Source of the DNA: Gastracanthus pulcherrimus
Lineage: Eukaryota > Arthropoda > Insecta > Hymenoptera > Pteromalidae
Assembly: GCA_949152435.1 (NCBI GenBank)
Contig: OX424573.1
Coordinates: 53,544,333 to 53,608,332, forward strand
Length of the DNA: 64,000 bases
Direction: 5' to 3'
In this document: positions 1 to 10,534 of the stretch, one piece after another
How the letters are laid out: each line of letters begins with the position of its first letter
How positions within the stretch are numbered: the first letter of the stretch is position 1
Translations under genes and position numbers: made by a program
The notes under the pieces: generated by a model
Database searches by the model: none
Told to the model about the DNA's origin: nothing
The model's input: the letters and a program-made list of their open reading frames with translations, nothing else

Positions 1-598
1 TCTGAAAAAGAGAAAACTTTGTAATGATACAAATTTTGGAAATCGAGATTTTCATGTATTTTGTTTTTTCAGGGTTACTTAGTCAGAATATAACTGTACC
101 TAATATGGCCCCTGTACTTAATATGGCCCACTATGGATATCCTAACTATTACGCGATTTAGCCTGTAAATAGCTAATGCATTATGTATACGGCCGTCGGA
201 AGCTTCAAACAATTTCTAACTTCAAAAAATTCAAAAATGAGATTTTTGATTATTTTGACACATACGTACCATATCTATAATAATAAAATAGAAAATGAGG
301 TAAAAATGTAATATTTTGTGCAAAATCACAATATTTAATGTTACGGTTTTGGTGATATTTGGTATTTTCATAAACAAAAACGCCGTAAAGATACGATGAT
401 AAGCAAGAAAGACGCAAACTTCATGAAGTCGCGACTTTTTTGTTTACGGTACGACGATTACGTCTTTTTTCGTTATGAATAATTGATTTTACGCCTTTCT
501 TGTTTATGAAAAGTAAACAACGACGATTTGATTTTAATTCCTGCAATAATTATAATTATCGAAAGACATCAATTTAGTGATAATCAATTTTATTTATC
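1..598. other. AT-rich non-coding DNA
   Basis: No reading frame or RNA gene is supported here. Two close copies of a TACTTAATATGGCCC-like motif (near 97-145) resemble the TGGCCA-type ends of TIR elements seen elsewhere in the window (12667, 52090). They are too short to place in a family. Confidence 0.5.
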
Positions 599-2659
599 AT
601 GAATGAAAGTATAACGTTAGAACCAATCGATTTAATAAATTGTTATGTCGATGAAAACGGATTTATAAAAGTTAAACGGAGAAATGGTGAAACTGCAGCT
701 AGTTCACAAGATGTGATTGGTAATTTATTTATGTTTAATTTAAACTGTTATTTTAAATAATTTTTTAAATGAATTATTAAATAGCTTTATTTTATTGTTT
801 ACAAAGAGAGTTCGTGTATATCGAGGTTAATTTAAGATTATCAGCGTATATTTTTTCATTATTAGAACCTGAAAATATGATCGACAATGTTCTGTCTCTC
901 AATGATTCTGTTCATAAAGAAAATGAACCACTACCAGATATAAGCGATGCTGCAGTGAATGGAAGTACCAGTAACGAGACACAAAATGAGTCGAACAGTT
1001 TAAATATTTATTCACGCATTTTCAACCTTAGAATATACAAAAAAAGGCACGATCAGAAAACGAAAAACAAAGGCTCCAAGAGAAACGTTAGAAGCAAAAT
1101 GCGATAGAGTTGCCGAAAATCATGCAGTTCGACAGTGTTGCGATGCTTCAAAGTGCCGATTAAAATGTTCTGAGAATTTCGTCGAAGAAATACGAAAAGC
1201 TATTAACAAGGAATATTGGAATTTTGATTATAATGGCAAACATATGTTTATTCTAAGTATGTGTGTTCGTGAAGATCCGGCCAAACCATCTAGATCCCCT
1301 AAACGAATTCGAACGATGTCTATAAAGTATGATTTTAGAAAAAACACCGGTGAATTAACACGAGTTTGTAGAATTTTTTTTCTCACGACATTCGGTTTGA
1401 AAGAAAATAACGACAAGATGATATTGCGCATCGTGCGCGGCTCGAATAAGTAAGAAATCACTCCCCTTGCCAATAATCGTGGCCGTCAACCATCGAAACA
1501 CAAAATTAACACAGTATTTACCTAGTGATTTTTCAATTACTAGTATGTATGAAGATTTTTGTCAAGAACATAAGGAGCTGAAGATTTCGATTAGTATTTA
1601 CAGTAGATGCTTGAAGGAAATGAATATTAGTTTTACAAAGTTAGGGCATGAAGAGTGCGAAAAATGTGAGACATTTAAATTGCACAATTCTCAACACAAT
1701 GAGACAATTCTTGATGCAGATTGCAATGTCTGTACGACTTGGAAAACTCATATCGACAAAGCTAAGCTCAGCCGCGAGAAATACCGCGAATACGCAGATC
1801 AGTCACTTCCAGATGGTGTCATTTGTTGTTCCGTTGATTTGCAAAAAGTTATAATGCTCCCCAGAATTGATACTTTCAAAGTTGTTTTATTTACAAAAAG
1901 AATTTCTCTTTACAACAAAAGTTTCGTACCCGTAGGATCAAATAAAAAAAAAATACTTTTGCAGTTTTATGGCATGAGGGTATTTTGGGTAGGCGCAAAG
2001 AGGATCTGATGTCTGCGTATAATGCTTTTTTCTTACATCACAGAGATTCTAAGAAAATCTTTTTGTGGCTCGATAATTGTACTGCCCAAAATAAAAATTG
2101 GTGTTTCTTAACGTATCTTATTCACATTATTAATTCTAATGAAATATCATCTGATACCATTGAAATTAACTATTTTGAACCAGGTCATACATTTATAAGT
2201 GCTGATAGTTTTCATCATCAGGTAGAAAAATCATTAAAAAAACAGAAAAGAACGTATGACTTTAATGATTTTTGCGATGCAGTGAAAGGTGCGGATACTC
2301 ACACCATCACAAAAGCCATGGAGCATACTGATTTTTATAACTGGCTAGACGGTCATTCTGTGTAAAGGACGAACAATCTAAAATTAAACAATCCAAAACC
2401 ATTACTTGGAAACATGGTTCAAATCATTGCCGAACGAGGTTTAATGGCGTTGACGTATAAAACCTCTTTCAATGGTGACTCTTACAAGCTTGATTTTTTA
2501 TCAGTAAAGGGGATGAAAAACATATCAAAAAAACCTGATGCCTTAGAAAAACCTTGCGGAATCGACGAAGATGTGAAAAATCTTATGGTGAAAACATTTA
2601 TCCCTTTAATGCCAAATAATCGTCATTCTTTTTGGCAAAACTTGGCAACCAATAAATAA
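599..2659 (+). pseudogene. Transposase-derived gene with DUF7869-like RNase-H fold, frameshifted
   Basis: A first exon starts at ATG 599 and ends at a GT donor at 720. The frame resumes after an AG near 806. The reading shifts near 1040-1060, has a stop at 1451-1453, shifts again in an A-run near 1948, and has another stop at 2363-2365. Conserved pieces appear in order: a Cys-rich block (CCDASKCRLKC), FFLTTFGL, a paired CxxC/H block (ECEKCETFKLH, then DCNVCTTWKTH), CSVDLQKV, WLDNCTAQNKNW (Asp at 2072), and NYFEPGHTFISADSFHH. The D...DNC..QNKN pattern matches insect and cnidarian proteins annotated with DUF7869, which look like RNase-H-fold, transposase-derived proteins. The family name is from memory and the transposase role is inference. 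At least two frameshifts and two stops make it non-functional. Confidence 0.65.
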
Positions 2660-3230
2660 TGTATTATTAATATTAGAAATCTTTACATTAAAGCATTAAA
2701 ATGTATATTTTATTTACGCAAATATTAAATAAAACTGTTGAAATAATATAAATCCTGTTAAAAAAATATGCATTAATAATTATTTTTAGCATATTTTTAA
2801 TTAATAAAAAATTAGTTTTATTATTTTCTGTATAAAGCTCAATCAGTTCCACTATTACTAACAGTATTTTCAATATTCTAACTTATTAAGAATTCAACTA
2901 CTCCCACAGGTTTTTATACTTTGAGCTTAAATTTTTTCTGCCCTATTTCGAACATTAAAGCTCTTTTTGCCTATAGTTTCGGTATTTGTTTGGGTCATTT
3001 TTTTTTTAAATTATACGCAGCTGGGGTATAATGACTTATATCTCGAGAAATAGGGCCCATTGGGAAAACTACGGGTGCTAGGTTTCATTTTTATGTGCCA
3101 GAAAACACCTCCCAAAGTTTGATTAAAATCCATGACCTGGAGGTGTGTGACACTCTCCTTGTTAGTAAACCATTCCCATATCCTAGTAAATTATCCATAC
3201 CTATTGACATTAACTATGAAATACAATAAA
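2660..3230. other. AT-rich spacer with a dispersed repeat fragment
   Basis: No gene is seen. Positions 3040-3150 (GGAAAACTACGGGTGCTAGG and following) recur in inverted orientation at about 34590-34710, so part of this stretch belongs to a dispersed repeat. The rest is low-complexity AT. Confidence 0.5.
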
Positions 3231-3234
3231 GAAA

Positions 3235-3310
3235 AATGACAGCAACATTCTCGAGATATAAGCAATTAAAATTAAATAAAAAATATAACCTCAAATATCT
3301 TGAAAGATAA
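3235..3310 (+). repeat. Dispersed repeat, CTCGAGATATAAGC family, copy 1
   Basis: The segment has the order CTCGAGATATAAGC, about 20 bp of A-rich sequence, then ATATAACCTCAAATATCT. The same order occurs at 8568-8635 and 41112-41180, and inverted at about 10085-10155. It carries no coding capacity, so it is a piece of a multicopy non-coding element. Confidence 0.6.
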
Positions 3311-3324
3311 AAGAACTCATTGAT

Positions 3325-3440
3325 AGGTCCTAGGTCCTAAGAGAAAAGACTTATCTTACGCGTTACGATTAGAAAAGGTCTATCTCACGCGTTCCGATTA
3401 GAAACATACTATATTTATTGAGGTTGTTTTGTAGGTTCTA
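3325..3440. repeat. Left arm of an inverted repeat enclosing the DUF4806-like gene
   Basis: The segment runs from TAGGTCCTAAGAGAAAAGAC through TTACGCGTTACGATTAG to ATTGAGGTTGTTT. Its reverse complement, diverged but colinear, lies at 8090-8190. This arm contains an internal direct duplication of about 37 bp (CTTATCTTACGCGTTACGATTAG, then CTATCTCACGCGTTCCGATTAG). The two arms are about 4.7 kb apart with the DUF4806-like gene between them. Confidence 0.6.
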
Positions 3441-3540
3441 TTCGATGCTGAAAATTTGATATAAAAAGATTTGAGACCTCACTTTTAATGACGTGAGATG
3501 ATAATCTTACATCAGTAGTATTTAACTAGTCAATATCCCG

Positions 3541-3720
3541 TGTAGCAAATTTCAGGGAAGCCACCACCGATTCAGACCTATTTTCCGTAGATCAGGCAAG
3601 AATCAGACGGGGAAATCGTGCTCGATTCGGAATTCTTTTTGTATACAGTTTTTCACCGCATTCGGCTAGGAGAATCGCGGCTGAATCCGGTCAGGTATCT
3701 ATACTGGTTTCTGATGTTTA
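3541..3720. repeat. GC-richer motif block, CGATTC-type repeats
   Basis: An island of higher GC contains reiterated CCGATTC, GGGGAAATCGTGC and GAATCGCGG words. A longer island with the same words (ATTCTGACGAGGAAATCGC, GAGCCCGAATCGGGGC) lies at 7710-8065, just inside the opposite arm of the flanking inverted repeat. The paired placement suggests subterminal repeats of one element. Confidence 0.45.
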
Positions 3721-4181
3721 TAAAACGTGTTTTATTTGTGGAATAATCTCACAAAAGTACTTTTGTAAATAATCATTTAATTTTATAACTAATTTTCAAG
3801 TATACTTATTATTAACGAAATAATAACTGCGTTAAATATTTTTTAATTAGTTATAAATTAAATTATTTGTTTCAAAAATACTTTTTGAAAATAATCTTGT
3901 GCAAGTATAGGTTACGCATAAAATACGATTTTAGTTAACTTGTAAATATTTATTAATTAATATTACTATATGAAAGTTTTATTTAAAAAACTTACATATA
4001 GTTGAATACACGTATTATAGATAATTTTATATGCTCTATAAAGAACACATCGTGATGACTTACACATAACTTTTTTAATATAACGAAAATTTTTAAAACG
4101 CTTATTATTTAGCCTTTTGGCCACCCCAATCTTTTGCATTACAAAAATATTGTTAAAACATTAATAACAATGTTTATTATT
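3721..4181. other. AT-rich spacer
   Basis: Only AT-rich sequence with short inverted ATTTA/TAAAT words is seen. No gene or RNA is supported. Confidence 0.5.
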
Positions 4182-4245
4182 TTTATAGCACACTAACCTC
4201 AAAATGCCAACTTTATTGTCGATTTTGAGGTTGTTGTGCTATAAA
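4182..4245. repeat. Hairpin A
   Basis: Arms 4182-4205 and 4222-4245 are inverted copies with two or three mismatches (TTATAGCAC..ACCTCAAAAT against its complement). The loop is about 16 nt. It lies just beyond the last recognisable exon of the DUF4806-like gene. Confidence 0.7.
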
Positions 4246-4256
4246 ATATCGTGTGA

Positions 4257-4357
4257 GACTGTTGTGGGAGGTGTTTTTCTACCTTGCTCGATTTTCTCAC
4301 TCGCTTCGCTCGTGCGAAAACCCTCGAGCAAGGTAGAAAACCATCTCCCACAACAGT
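4257..4357. repeat. Hairpin B, ~100 bp near-perfect foldback
   Basis: Arms 4257-4291 and 4324-4357 are inverted copies (CTGTTGTGGGAG and TTCTACCTTGCTCGA with their complements). A second, smaller inverted repeat lies in the loop (CACTCGCTTCGCTCGTG). The whole unit folds almost end to end, as short MITEs or foldback elements do. Hairpin A is 11 bp away. Confidence 0.75.
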
Positions 4358-4391
4358 GTCATAATATACTATTAAATATCTAATCATCTAC

Positions 4392-7100
4392 CTTTGATGG
4401 GCTTATAACAAGCAGTGTCTTTAAAAGTATGTTTATTGTCGTCAGAAGTAGCTTCTGTTAGTGCATTACATTGCATAATCAACGTTTTTGTAAATATTTT
4501 TTGTAAAATATTTGTAATGCTTTTTCTGGGATTATTCCCTCCTTTACCTAAATTAAATTGAACCATTGCAATCTAAAATAAATTATAAATTGTAATTATT
4601 ACAATTTTAATACAACGTCTTTGTTAGTATAACACATTTACATACAAAATTATTGTAAAACTTATTAAAACTTATCTTGTAATAGGTCATTAAATGTTAT
4701 CCAATCATTTAAATTATTGAAAGGCATTTTTAAATTATGCTCAGAAAGTTTGGCTTCAAAATGATGCAATTCAGATCCAAGAAATTTAGATTTAATTTCT
4801 TTAATATCATGTTTCACTTCATTCAGCATAACTTTGATACCTACGACTGCATTTAAAATTGTGGCTAATTCTAAAAAAAATTATATAATTGTTTAAAATA
4901 CATTTAATTGGCTTACCTTTATAAAAAATAGTATCAATTATCTAGTGTAAAATTAAGAACCTTTGTTGACGACTTATCTTTCTTTTGGAGCTTTTGCGTA
5001 TCATTTGCTTTATGTGAAGAAGATTCAATGTTTGATGAACATTATCATCGTAATCTAAAAAATTAAATAAAGTAATAAAAATCTCGTAAGAGAGTGCCGA
5101 AGCCCATTGAAAAAACTTGTTTCATTAGCCTGTTGATAAATTTTCAAAGTTTTTTTGTCTGGGAAATATAAATGGAATTAGTTGAACTTTTGTACCTGGT
5201 GTACCATTAAGAACTTTGGTTGTAGATTGATCTTTCTTTCGGGGCTTCTGCATATAACTTGCTTTGTTTGTAGAAAATTCAATGTTTGATGAGACATGAT
5301 CAGCGTAATCTAAAAAAAACATTGAAAAAAACTTGTTTGATTAGCATGTTGAGAAATTTTCGAACTTTTTTCTAATTGAAACGCAAGTACTTAAAAAATA
5401 TGAGAGACCGGTAAAATACATGTCTAGATAATTTTTGGGATTAAAAATATTTTTCGTACCCTCTAAAGTAAAAATTATTTAAATAATTAATTTATTTTAG
5501 TTTACCTAAAAGTTCTTGCTCAGACATATTTAGAAGATCATCTGCTGCTAATTTCTTTCCAGTTGGTGCAGATATTAAACTATTTTCTATATTTTTAGCT
5601 CGGTTTCCTTGGTGTAGCGAAGTGCTCATTTGAGTTGAGCAACGAGTTCCTTGGTCTTTCTTATCTCCTTATGCAAAAATAGTATAAATCAAAGTTTTAA
5701 AATAATAAACAATAAATTATAAACAAAATAAATGAATATACAAATAAATAAGCATATAAATAATTTATAATTTTTTTAACTCACTTTGAAATTTGAAATC
5801 ATCTTTCACTGTACTTTAATTGTAAGCTTTTGATTGCGGTGACTTGACTTTGGAAATTTTGGGGCTTCCTTCGTCTGTGTCGTTGTGGGATTTTCTTCTT
5901 CGAATCTGATGATGTTCAAACATCACTGTCATTTGAATATATAAATTATACATTTAAATAAAATAATTCGAATCCATTACAGACATTATTTGAAACTTGA
6001 GAACCGTAAAAACTTAACAACAAAATTTATAGAGCAACGAAATATGCTACCTTCATCTACATCAGTAGAAAACGGATATGCTTCTTGACGTAAGCGTTTG
6101 CACCTTTCATGAGCCTTTTTATAAGTATCTAAAAAGGTTATATTAATAATAATAATATTAGCAAATTATAAAGAATATTATATGAAAATGAAAATAATTA
6201 AAATTAATGTACTAGCCCCCCTTTCCATGCCACTGACCACGTTGGCCATGATTTTAATGGTGGTGAATCATTTCTAACGAGCGAACACAGCAGTTTTACT
6301 ACATGATCTGTATATGGAGGTGATGGGTAGGCCACAGTGCATGTCTTAGCTGCTACATCGTATTTAACCCAAGCCGATGGTATTATGTCTATGTCGAGAA
6401 AACCATCTTCGTTTACGCAGCCTGAAAACTGAGCAATCACATACTTATAATTTTTATTTCTTTTTTTTTTTTAACAAAGCACATGTAATTTTTATAGTGG
6501 TGCTTGTATCAATCGGCAGAGACTGGGATTCGAACCCGGGTCACCGGCGTGGGAATCCGACACTCTACCGACTGAGCCGCCGCATGCCCCTTTTTATTTC
6601 TATTAGATCCCATATTTGATAAATCTCCGAATCTAAACATGCAAAATTTAAGTGTATTAGTAGTTTTTTCTTTGATGAAAATAAAAAATGAGATATATTT
6701 ATAGAACCATTATAATACTAAATATAAATAGAACGTATTGTTAACTTACTCTACATAAAACTAATAGAGATTTGTACACAGGTATGTACAGTTAATAATT
6801 TGTATAAACAAATTATATGTTTTATATAAACCGGGAATGACAAAGCCAAAATCACATTCAAGTTTCGAGGGTATGTCACAGAACAGACTAAAAAATTATG
6901 ATATAACGTAATTTGAGCAGCAATATAATGATAATTATTGTACTTTCGATACACTATCAACAATATTCGCAATAAAATGTACTTACCAGTAGCATTGAGA
7001 AAACCGTTGAAATCGGCACTTGGGATTAGAAGCCCGGCGAATAAATTTCTTCAAAGCTGCGGGCGCAACCAAAATGTCTACACAGACGCACGCACACTAT
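4392..7100 (-). CDS. DUF4806-domain-like gene, multi-exon, possibly decayed
   Basis: Minus-strand exons with GT/AG borders can be laid out. They are a 5' exon ending at 6988 (GTAAGT donor), then 6213-6421, 6051-6128, 5785-5935, 5506-5667, 5205-5309, about 4954-5054, 4672-4870 and 4392-4572. The 6213-6421 exon encodes an N-terminal module (GFLDIDIIPSAWVKYD, WPTWSVAWKGG). The 4672-4870 and 4392-4572 exons encode the C-terminal module (MPFNNLNDWITFNDLL, then NLGKGGNNPRKSITNILQKI), which fits DUF4806. DUF4806 proteins are abundant in ants and other insects and their function is not established. The 4954-5054 exon duplicates 5205-5309. Warning signs are one in-frame TAA in the 5785-5935 exon, a frame mismatch after the G-run at 6216, no terminal exon beyond the donor at 4391, and a missing exon upstream of 6421. 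Either the gene is a relic or my exon borders are partly wrong. A CpG-rich stretch at 7070-7200 could hold its promoter. Confidence 0.6.
6462..6590 (-). mobile_element. tRNA-derived SINE in an intron, with target-site duplication
   Basis: Read on the minus strand, it begins GGGGCATGCGGCGGCTCAGT and has an A-box-like CTCAGTCGGTAGAG and a B box GGTTCGAATCC, then a short body and an A-tail. An 11-bp target duplication (TTTTTATTTCT on plus) flanks it at 6451-6461 and 6591-6601. It sits about 40 bp upstream of the 3' splice site of the 6213-6421 exon and is in the same orientation as the host gene. A second copy of the family is at 10334-10534. Confidence 0.85.
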
Positions 7101-7709
7101 AGTGTCGTCCAATCATAGGCTCTCTTCTACTTCGGACCGAGTCGGAGAGCCGAAGCGCGCGCATGTGCCGGTCATGTAGAAATATCGTTTATTGCTGCTT
7201 GGAGGACGCCGGCTTCTCTGTCCTTCTCTAATTCAATTTTTCGCTATTTACTCGAATAGTAATTTGTTCAATAAAAAATTAAGAATTGTCCCCGTTTCAT
7301 TTAAAAATGAGAAATATTTTGAGCACTAAAACAATAATAACCTAATGCTGTTTCGTTTTCGAAAAATATTGATGACATCGAGACGTCAATTCTTAGAGTA
7401 TTATTAATCAAATTATTTATACCATTCAAATAAATAATGAAAAGAAATATATGTATACATACAAAAATGACTATACAAAAATATTTTTATATGAATTTCA
7501 TTTACATTAATATAGTAAATCTCAATAATTTAATAAACTTACCCTCAGAGAGATTGAATTTTATTTAATATTTTTACTGCGAATTACTTTACTATTTATA
7601 AAAATATACTTCTTATTTGCAAAATGTAATAACTTTGTAATGTAATAACTTTTGTAATGTAATAACAAAATGTAATATGTATGTCACTTTTATAGGTTAT
7701 ATTTGGTTT
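7101..7709. other. Spacer upstream of the DUF4806-like gene
   Basis: Positions 7101-7210 are GC/CpG-rich and could be promoter or 5' UTR. The rest is AT-rich. A short direct repeat of a TAATAACTTTGTAATG-like word lies at 7625-7675. No gene is seen. Confidence 0.4.
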
Positions 7710-8065
7710 AAAATCTGAACCAACAGCCGAATCGGGTTTGTTTTTCTTTTTAAAATCGGCGCGACAACAGCGCCATTGTTTCGATAACTTGTCACAGCAG
7801 AGACATCGGGACCTCAAGCCCGATTCTGACGAGGAAATCGCACCGCCGCAGTCGTTAGTATAATAGGCCTAGAGATTGCGGAAGGGATTCGGGCGGGTAG
7901 TCCGTGGGTTGAACGTGTCTCTTGCTAAATGCGAGGCAAAGACGTGGAAATCGAGCCCGAATCGGGGCTGTTTTCCGTCGGTGGCTACATCAACCGATAA
8001 TCGTGCCGGGATCGGGGCTAAATGCGGGGACGCTCTCCAAATTCCTGCACGGGTACAAGTTATAA
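7710..8065. repeat. GC-rich motif block mirroring 3541-3720
   Basis: This compositional island contains repeated CCCGATTC/GAATCGGGGC words, TTTTCCGTCGGTGGCTAC and GAGGAAATCGCACC. The matching words at 3541-3720 and the adjacent inverted arm at 8090-8190 suggest it is the subterminal part of the element enclosing the DUF4806-like gene. A 64-codon open frame inside shows no protein features I recognise. Confidence 0.45.
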
Positions 8066-8089
8066 TTTAAATTTTCTTATAATAATTAT

Positions 8090-8190
8090 ATGACCTCAAA
8101 GTTAGTGTAAGAAATAACCTCAAAAAAGATAGGATGCTTCTAATCGCAACGCGCAAGATAAGTATTTTCTCTTATAGGACCCATCGTCAT
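8090..8190. repeat. Right arm of the inverted repeat enclosing the DUF4806-like gene
   Basis: The segment is AATAACCTCAAAAAAGATAG, then CTTCTAATCGCAACGCGC, then AAGATAAGTATTTTCTC. Its reverse complement aligns over about 90 bp with 3325-3440, with roughly one mismatch in seven to ten bases. Confidence 0.6.
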
Positions 8191-8640
8191 AGTCTGGACA
8201 AACAGTTTAACCAAGTGATATTGGAAATTTACCTTTTCAGCTCAATTTATTTTAAACATTTTCATTCATATGTTTCCGAGATATCGCCAATTAATCAAAA
8301 AATGGTGTTTTCGTGTATAACACAAGAAGAGAAGCTTATAAAAGAATTCACGACGGAAAAGATAGGTAATTTTATGTTCTTTCAAATGCATGAAGCGATC
8401 ATATTATTTCTAACATGCCAAAACAATTTACCTCAATTATTTCAGAATATCATGAAATATAAAACTCGTTATAAAACAAAAACGAGTCCATGAATCTTAA
8501 AATTTATACTCGATACCGAATCTCCATTAAATAACGAAAAACATGAGCCTCGGTTGGTAAAAAATGATCGCGTCGTTCTCAAGATATAAGCGATCAAAAA
8601 GAATTAAAAAAAATATAACCTGAAATAACTAGGAATATAC
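8191..8640. repeat. Dispersed repeat, CTCGAGATATAAGC family, copies 2a/2b
   Basis: Positions 8270-8370 (TTTCCGAGATATCGCCAATT ... GAAAAGATAGGTAATTTTATG) and 8555-8640 (TTCTCAAGATATAAGCGATC, then ATATAACCTGAAATAACT) match the order seen at 41100-41540. A 119-codon frame crossing this block is not convincing, because the corresponding region of the other copy is not open. Confidence 0.55.
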
Positions 8641-9056
8641 AGGTCGCTATAATCAGAGCAAATAATAGATCCAAGAGATAGTTAAAAGCTACCGTTCTAA
8701 AAGTTTCTAGAAGGAATAGTGCCCTTTTACTTACGTTGCAAACGGTCATAGAAAGCTCGGACTAGGCTTAAAAACTTCTTCATAATTTAAGAAATTGTGA
8801 TACTTTTGGATAGTTAAATGAATTTTTTTAATTTCTTAGTAATGTTTTATTTAACGATTCAAAAGTTTTACAATTTCTTGAATTTTGAAGAATTTTTTAA
8901 GCATTGTTCGAGCTTTCTACGACCGTTTGCAACGGAGATAGTTTTTTTTTATGTATATATTAATACTATTCGAATATTTATTGATATTTTCGACAAAAAT
9001 TTGCGCAATCGTGTTAGTTGAATCTTTAAAGTATATGCCTGATTATCTTTGTACTC
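8641..9056. other. Spacer, repeat-derived
   Basis: No gene is seen. AAAGCTCGGACTAGG (8752) and CGAGCTTTCTACGACCGTTTGCAACG (8909) form an inverted pair with TTGCAAACGGTCATAGAAAGCTCG (8737-8760). This indicates a small foldback unit of about 200 bp (8730-8940). Confidence 0.45.
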
Positions 9057-9260
9057 TACACTGAAACAAAAAATTGCTTGATTTAAGTGAATATGTTATC
9101 CTGAAATCAATTTACTTGACTTGAGTGATTGATTACTAGACATAACAAACCTGCTTTTGGTTCAAAATAATATTTATTTGGTCTTAAGTAAATTTTATCT
9201 TACCGAAAATTGGTTGTGATTAAATATAGATTTCCTTGATTTAAATTACGTTCTTTTAAA
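9057..9260. repeat. Iterated TTGATTTAAGTAA-type element
   Basis: The stretch begins ACACTGAAACAAAAAATTGC and repeats variants of CTTGATTTAAGTGAA / TTTACTTGACTTGAG at least six times over 200 bp. It looks like the end of an element with many short subterminal repeats. No coding capacity is seen. Confidence 0.4.
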
Positions 9261-9378
9261 TCTAACAAATGGTTTTTTGCAAGCAAGATATTGCATTTTC
9301 TTAAAAGTAGAGGCCAATGTTAGAAACATGTTTTGAGACATTAGGAATCAAAATATACTATTTTTTTATATAGTCTGT

Positions 9379-9592
9379 TTGGATGTGTGTGTATGTGTGT
9401 GTGTGTGTGTATGTGTGCGTGTGTGTGTGTGCGTGTATGTGTGTATGTTTGTGTATGTGAGTGTGGGTGTGGGTGTGTATGTGTGTGTGAGTGTGTGCGT
9501 GGATGTGAGTGGGTGTGTGTGGGTCGTGTGAGTGTGCGTGTTTGTGGGTGTGGGTGTGGGTGTCGATGCGTGTGTGTATGCGTGTGTGCGAA
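9379..9592. repeat. (TG)n microsatellite with GGTG/GCGTG interruptions
   Basis: The sequence is about 214 bp of imperfect TG/TGTGGG/TGCG repeats. Open frames on both strands (His/Thr or Val/Cys-rich) are products of the repeat and not genes. Confidence 0.95.
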
Positions 9593-10333
9593 GATTACTC
9601 TGAACATTCACGGTCAAAATTAATGTTTTAGGGCTCAATGATTGCGTTTTTTGTAAAGAAAGGGGGCTGAAAAAAATTTGTTTTGTTTTTCTATGTTTTT
9701 AGCGGTTTATCGATTATTGAATTTTAGTTTTTCGGGTATTTTAATATGTTTGAAATAATATCATTGATTCATTTTGTATGCATTTGAAAGATCACAATAT
9801 TACCTATCTTTTCTGATCCGAAATTTTAAATAAGCTACTTTCTTTCTTATGTTATATACGAAAACGGCGTAAAAAAAATTTGATGTGATTAGGAATATGG
9901 ATAAGAATACTTTGCAAAACTGTCAAGCCTTTATCCTTTTCGTTTTTCGAGAAAAAAAATAATTTTATAAAAAGAATCTCTTTTTTGACAAAGGATAACT
10001 TGAGTAAAACTTCATTACTCCTTCTGAAATTTTCCAGAAAGGTAGTTTGTTAGTATCTCTTGAAACTGATAGAAGTTTAGATTATAACGACCTTTACATT
10101 CAGAGTTATTTGAGGTTATGCCTTTTCTTTGATCGTTTATATCTCGAGAACGATGCGGTCATTTTTTACCAATCGGGATTCACTTTCTTCGTTTTGTAAT
10201 AAAGATTCTGAATTAAAAAGAAATTTTGAGATTCATCGATCCGTTTTTGTTTTACAATGATTTCTTTATTTTACGATATTGTGCAATCGATAAGGTAAAT
10301 TATTCTTGTATTTTAAGAATAATATGATTGTTT
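9593..10333. other. Repeat-derived spacer
   Basis: No gene is seen. Positions 10085-10155 (GAGGTTATGCC ... GATCGTTTATATCTCGAGAACG) are an inverted copy of the CTCGAGATATAAGC family. Positions 9800-9890 contain GTTATATACGAAAACG and CCTATCTTTTCTGATCCG, which recur in the 41440-41530 copy. The whole stretch is probably one decayed inverted copy. Confidence 0.5.
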
Positions 10334-10534
10334 GGGGCCTGCGGCGGCTCAGTCGGTAGAGTGTCGGATTCCTACGCCGGTGACCCGGGTTCGAATCCTA
10401 GTCTCTGCCGATTGATACAAGCACGTCTGTAAAAATTACATGTGCTTTGTTTACAAACACACCGCAGACCCCCGTCGTCGATTAGCACCACATGGGAGCA
10501 CAAATATGGCGACGTTAATTTAAAAAAAAAAAAA
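10334..10534 (+). mobile_element. tRNA-derived SINE, full length with 13-bp target-site duplication
   Basis: The tRNA-like head has an A-box region (CTCAGTCGGTAGAG) and a B box (GGTTCGAATCC). A 100-bp body follows (ACACCGCAGACCCCCGTCG ... ATATGGCGACG), then a poly(A) tail. The duplication AATATGATTGTTT is at 10321-10333 and 10535-10547. The head is nearly identical to the copy at 6462-6590, whose body is shorter. The tail and duplication imply LINE-machinery insertion. Confidence 0.9.

Noticed and set aside
6462..6590. Functional tRNA gene
   Set aside because: The head has A and B boxes but no paired acceptor stem. A body, an A-tail and a target duplication show it is a SINE.
8134..8493. 119-codon frame
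   Set aside because: It spans dispersed repeat sequence, and the related copy at 41075-41560 has a different, shorter frame.
9341..9638. His/Thr-rich and Val/Cys-rich frames on both strands
   Set aside because: They are entirely products of the (TG)n microsatellite.
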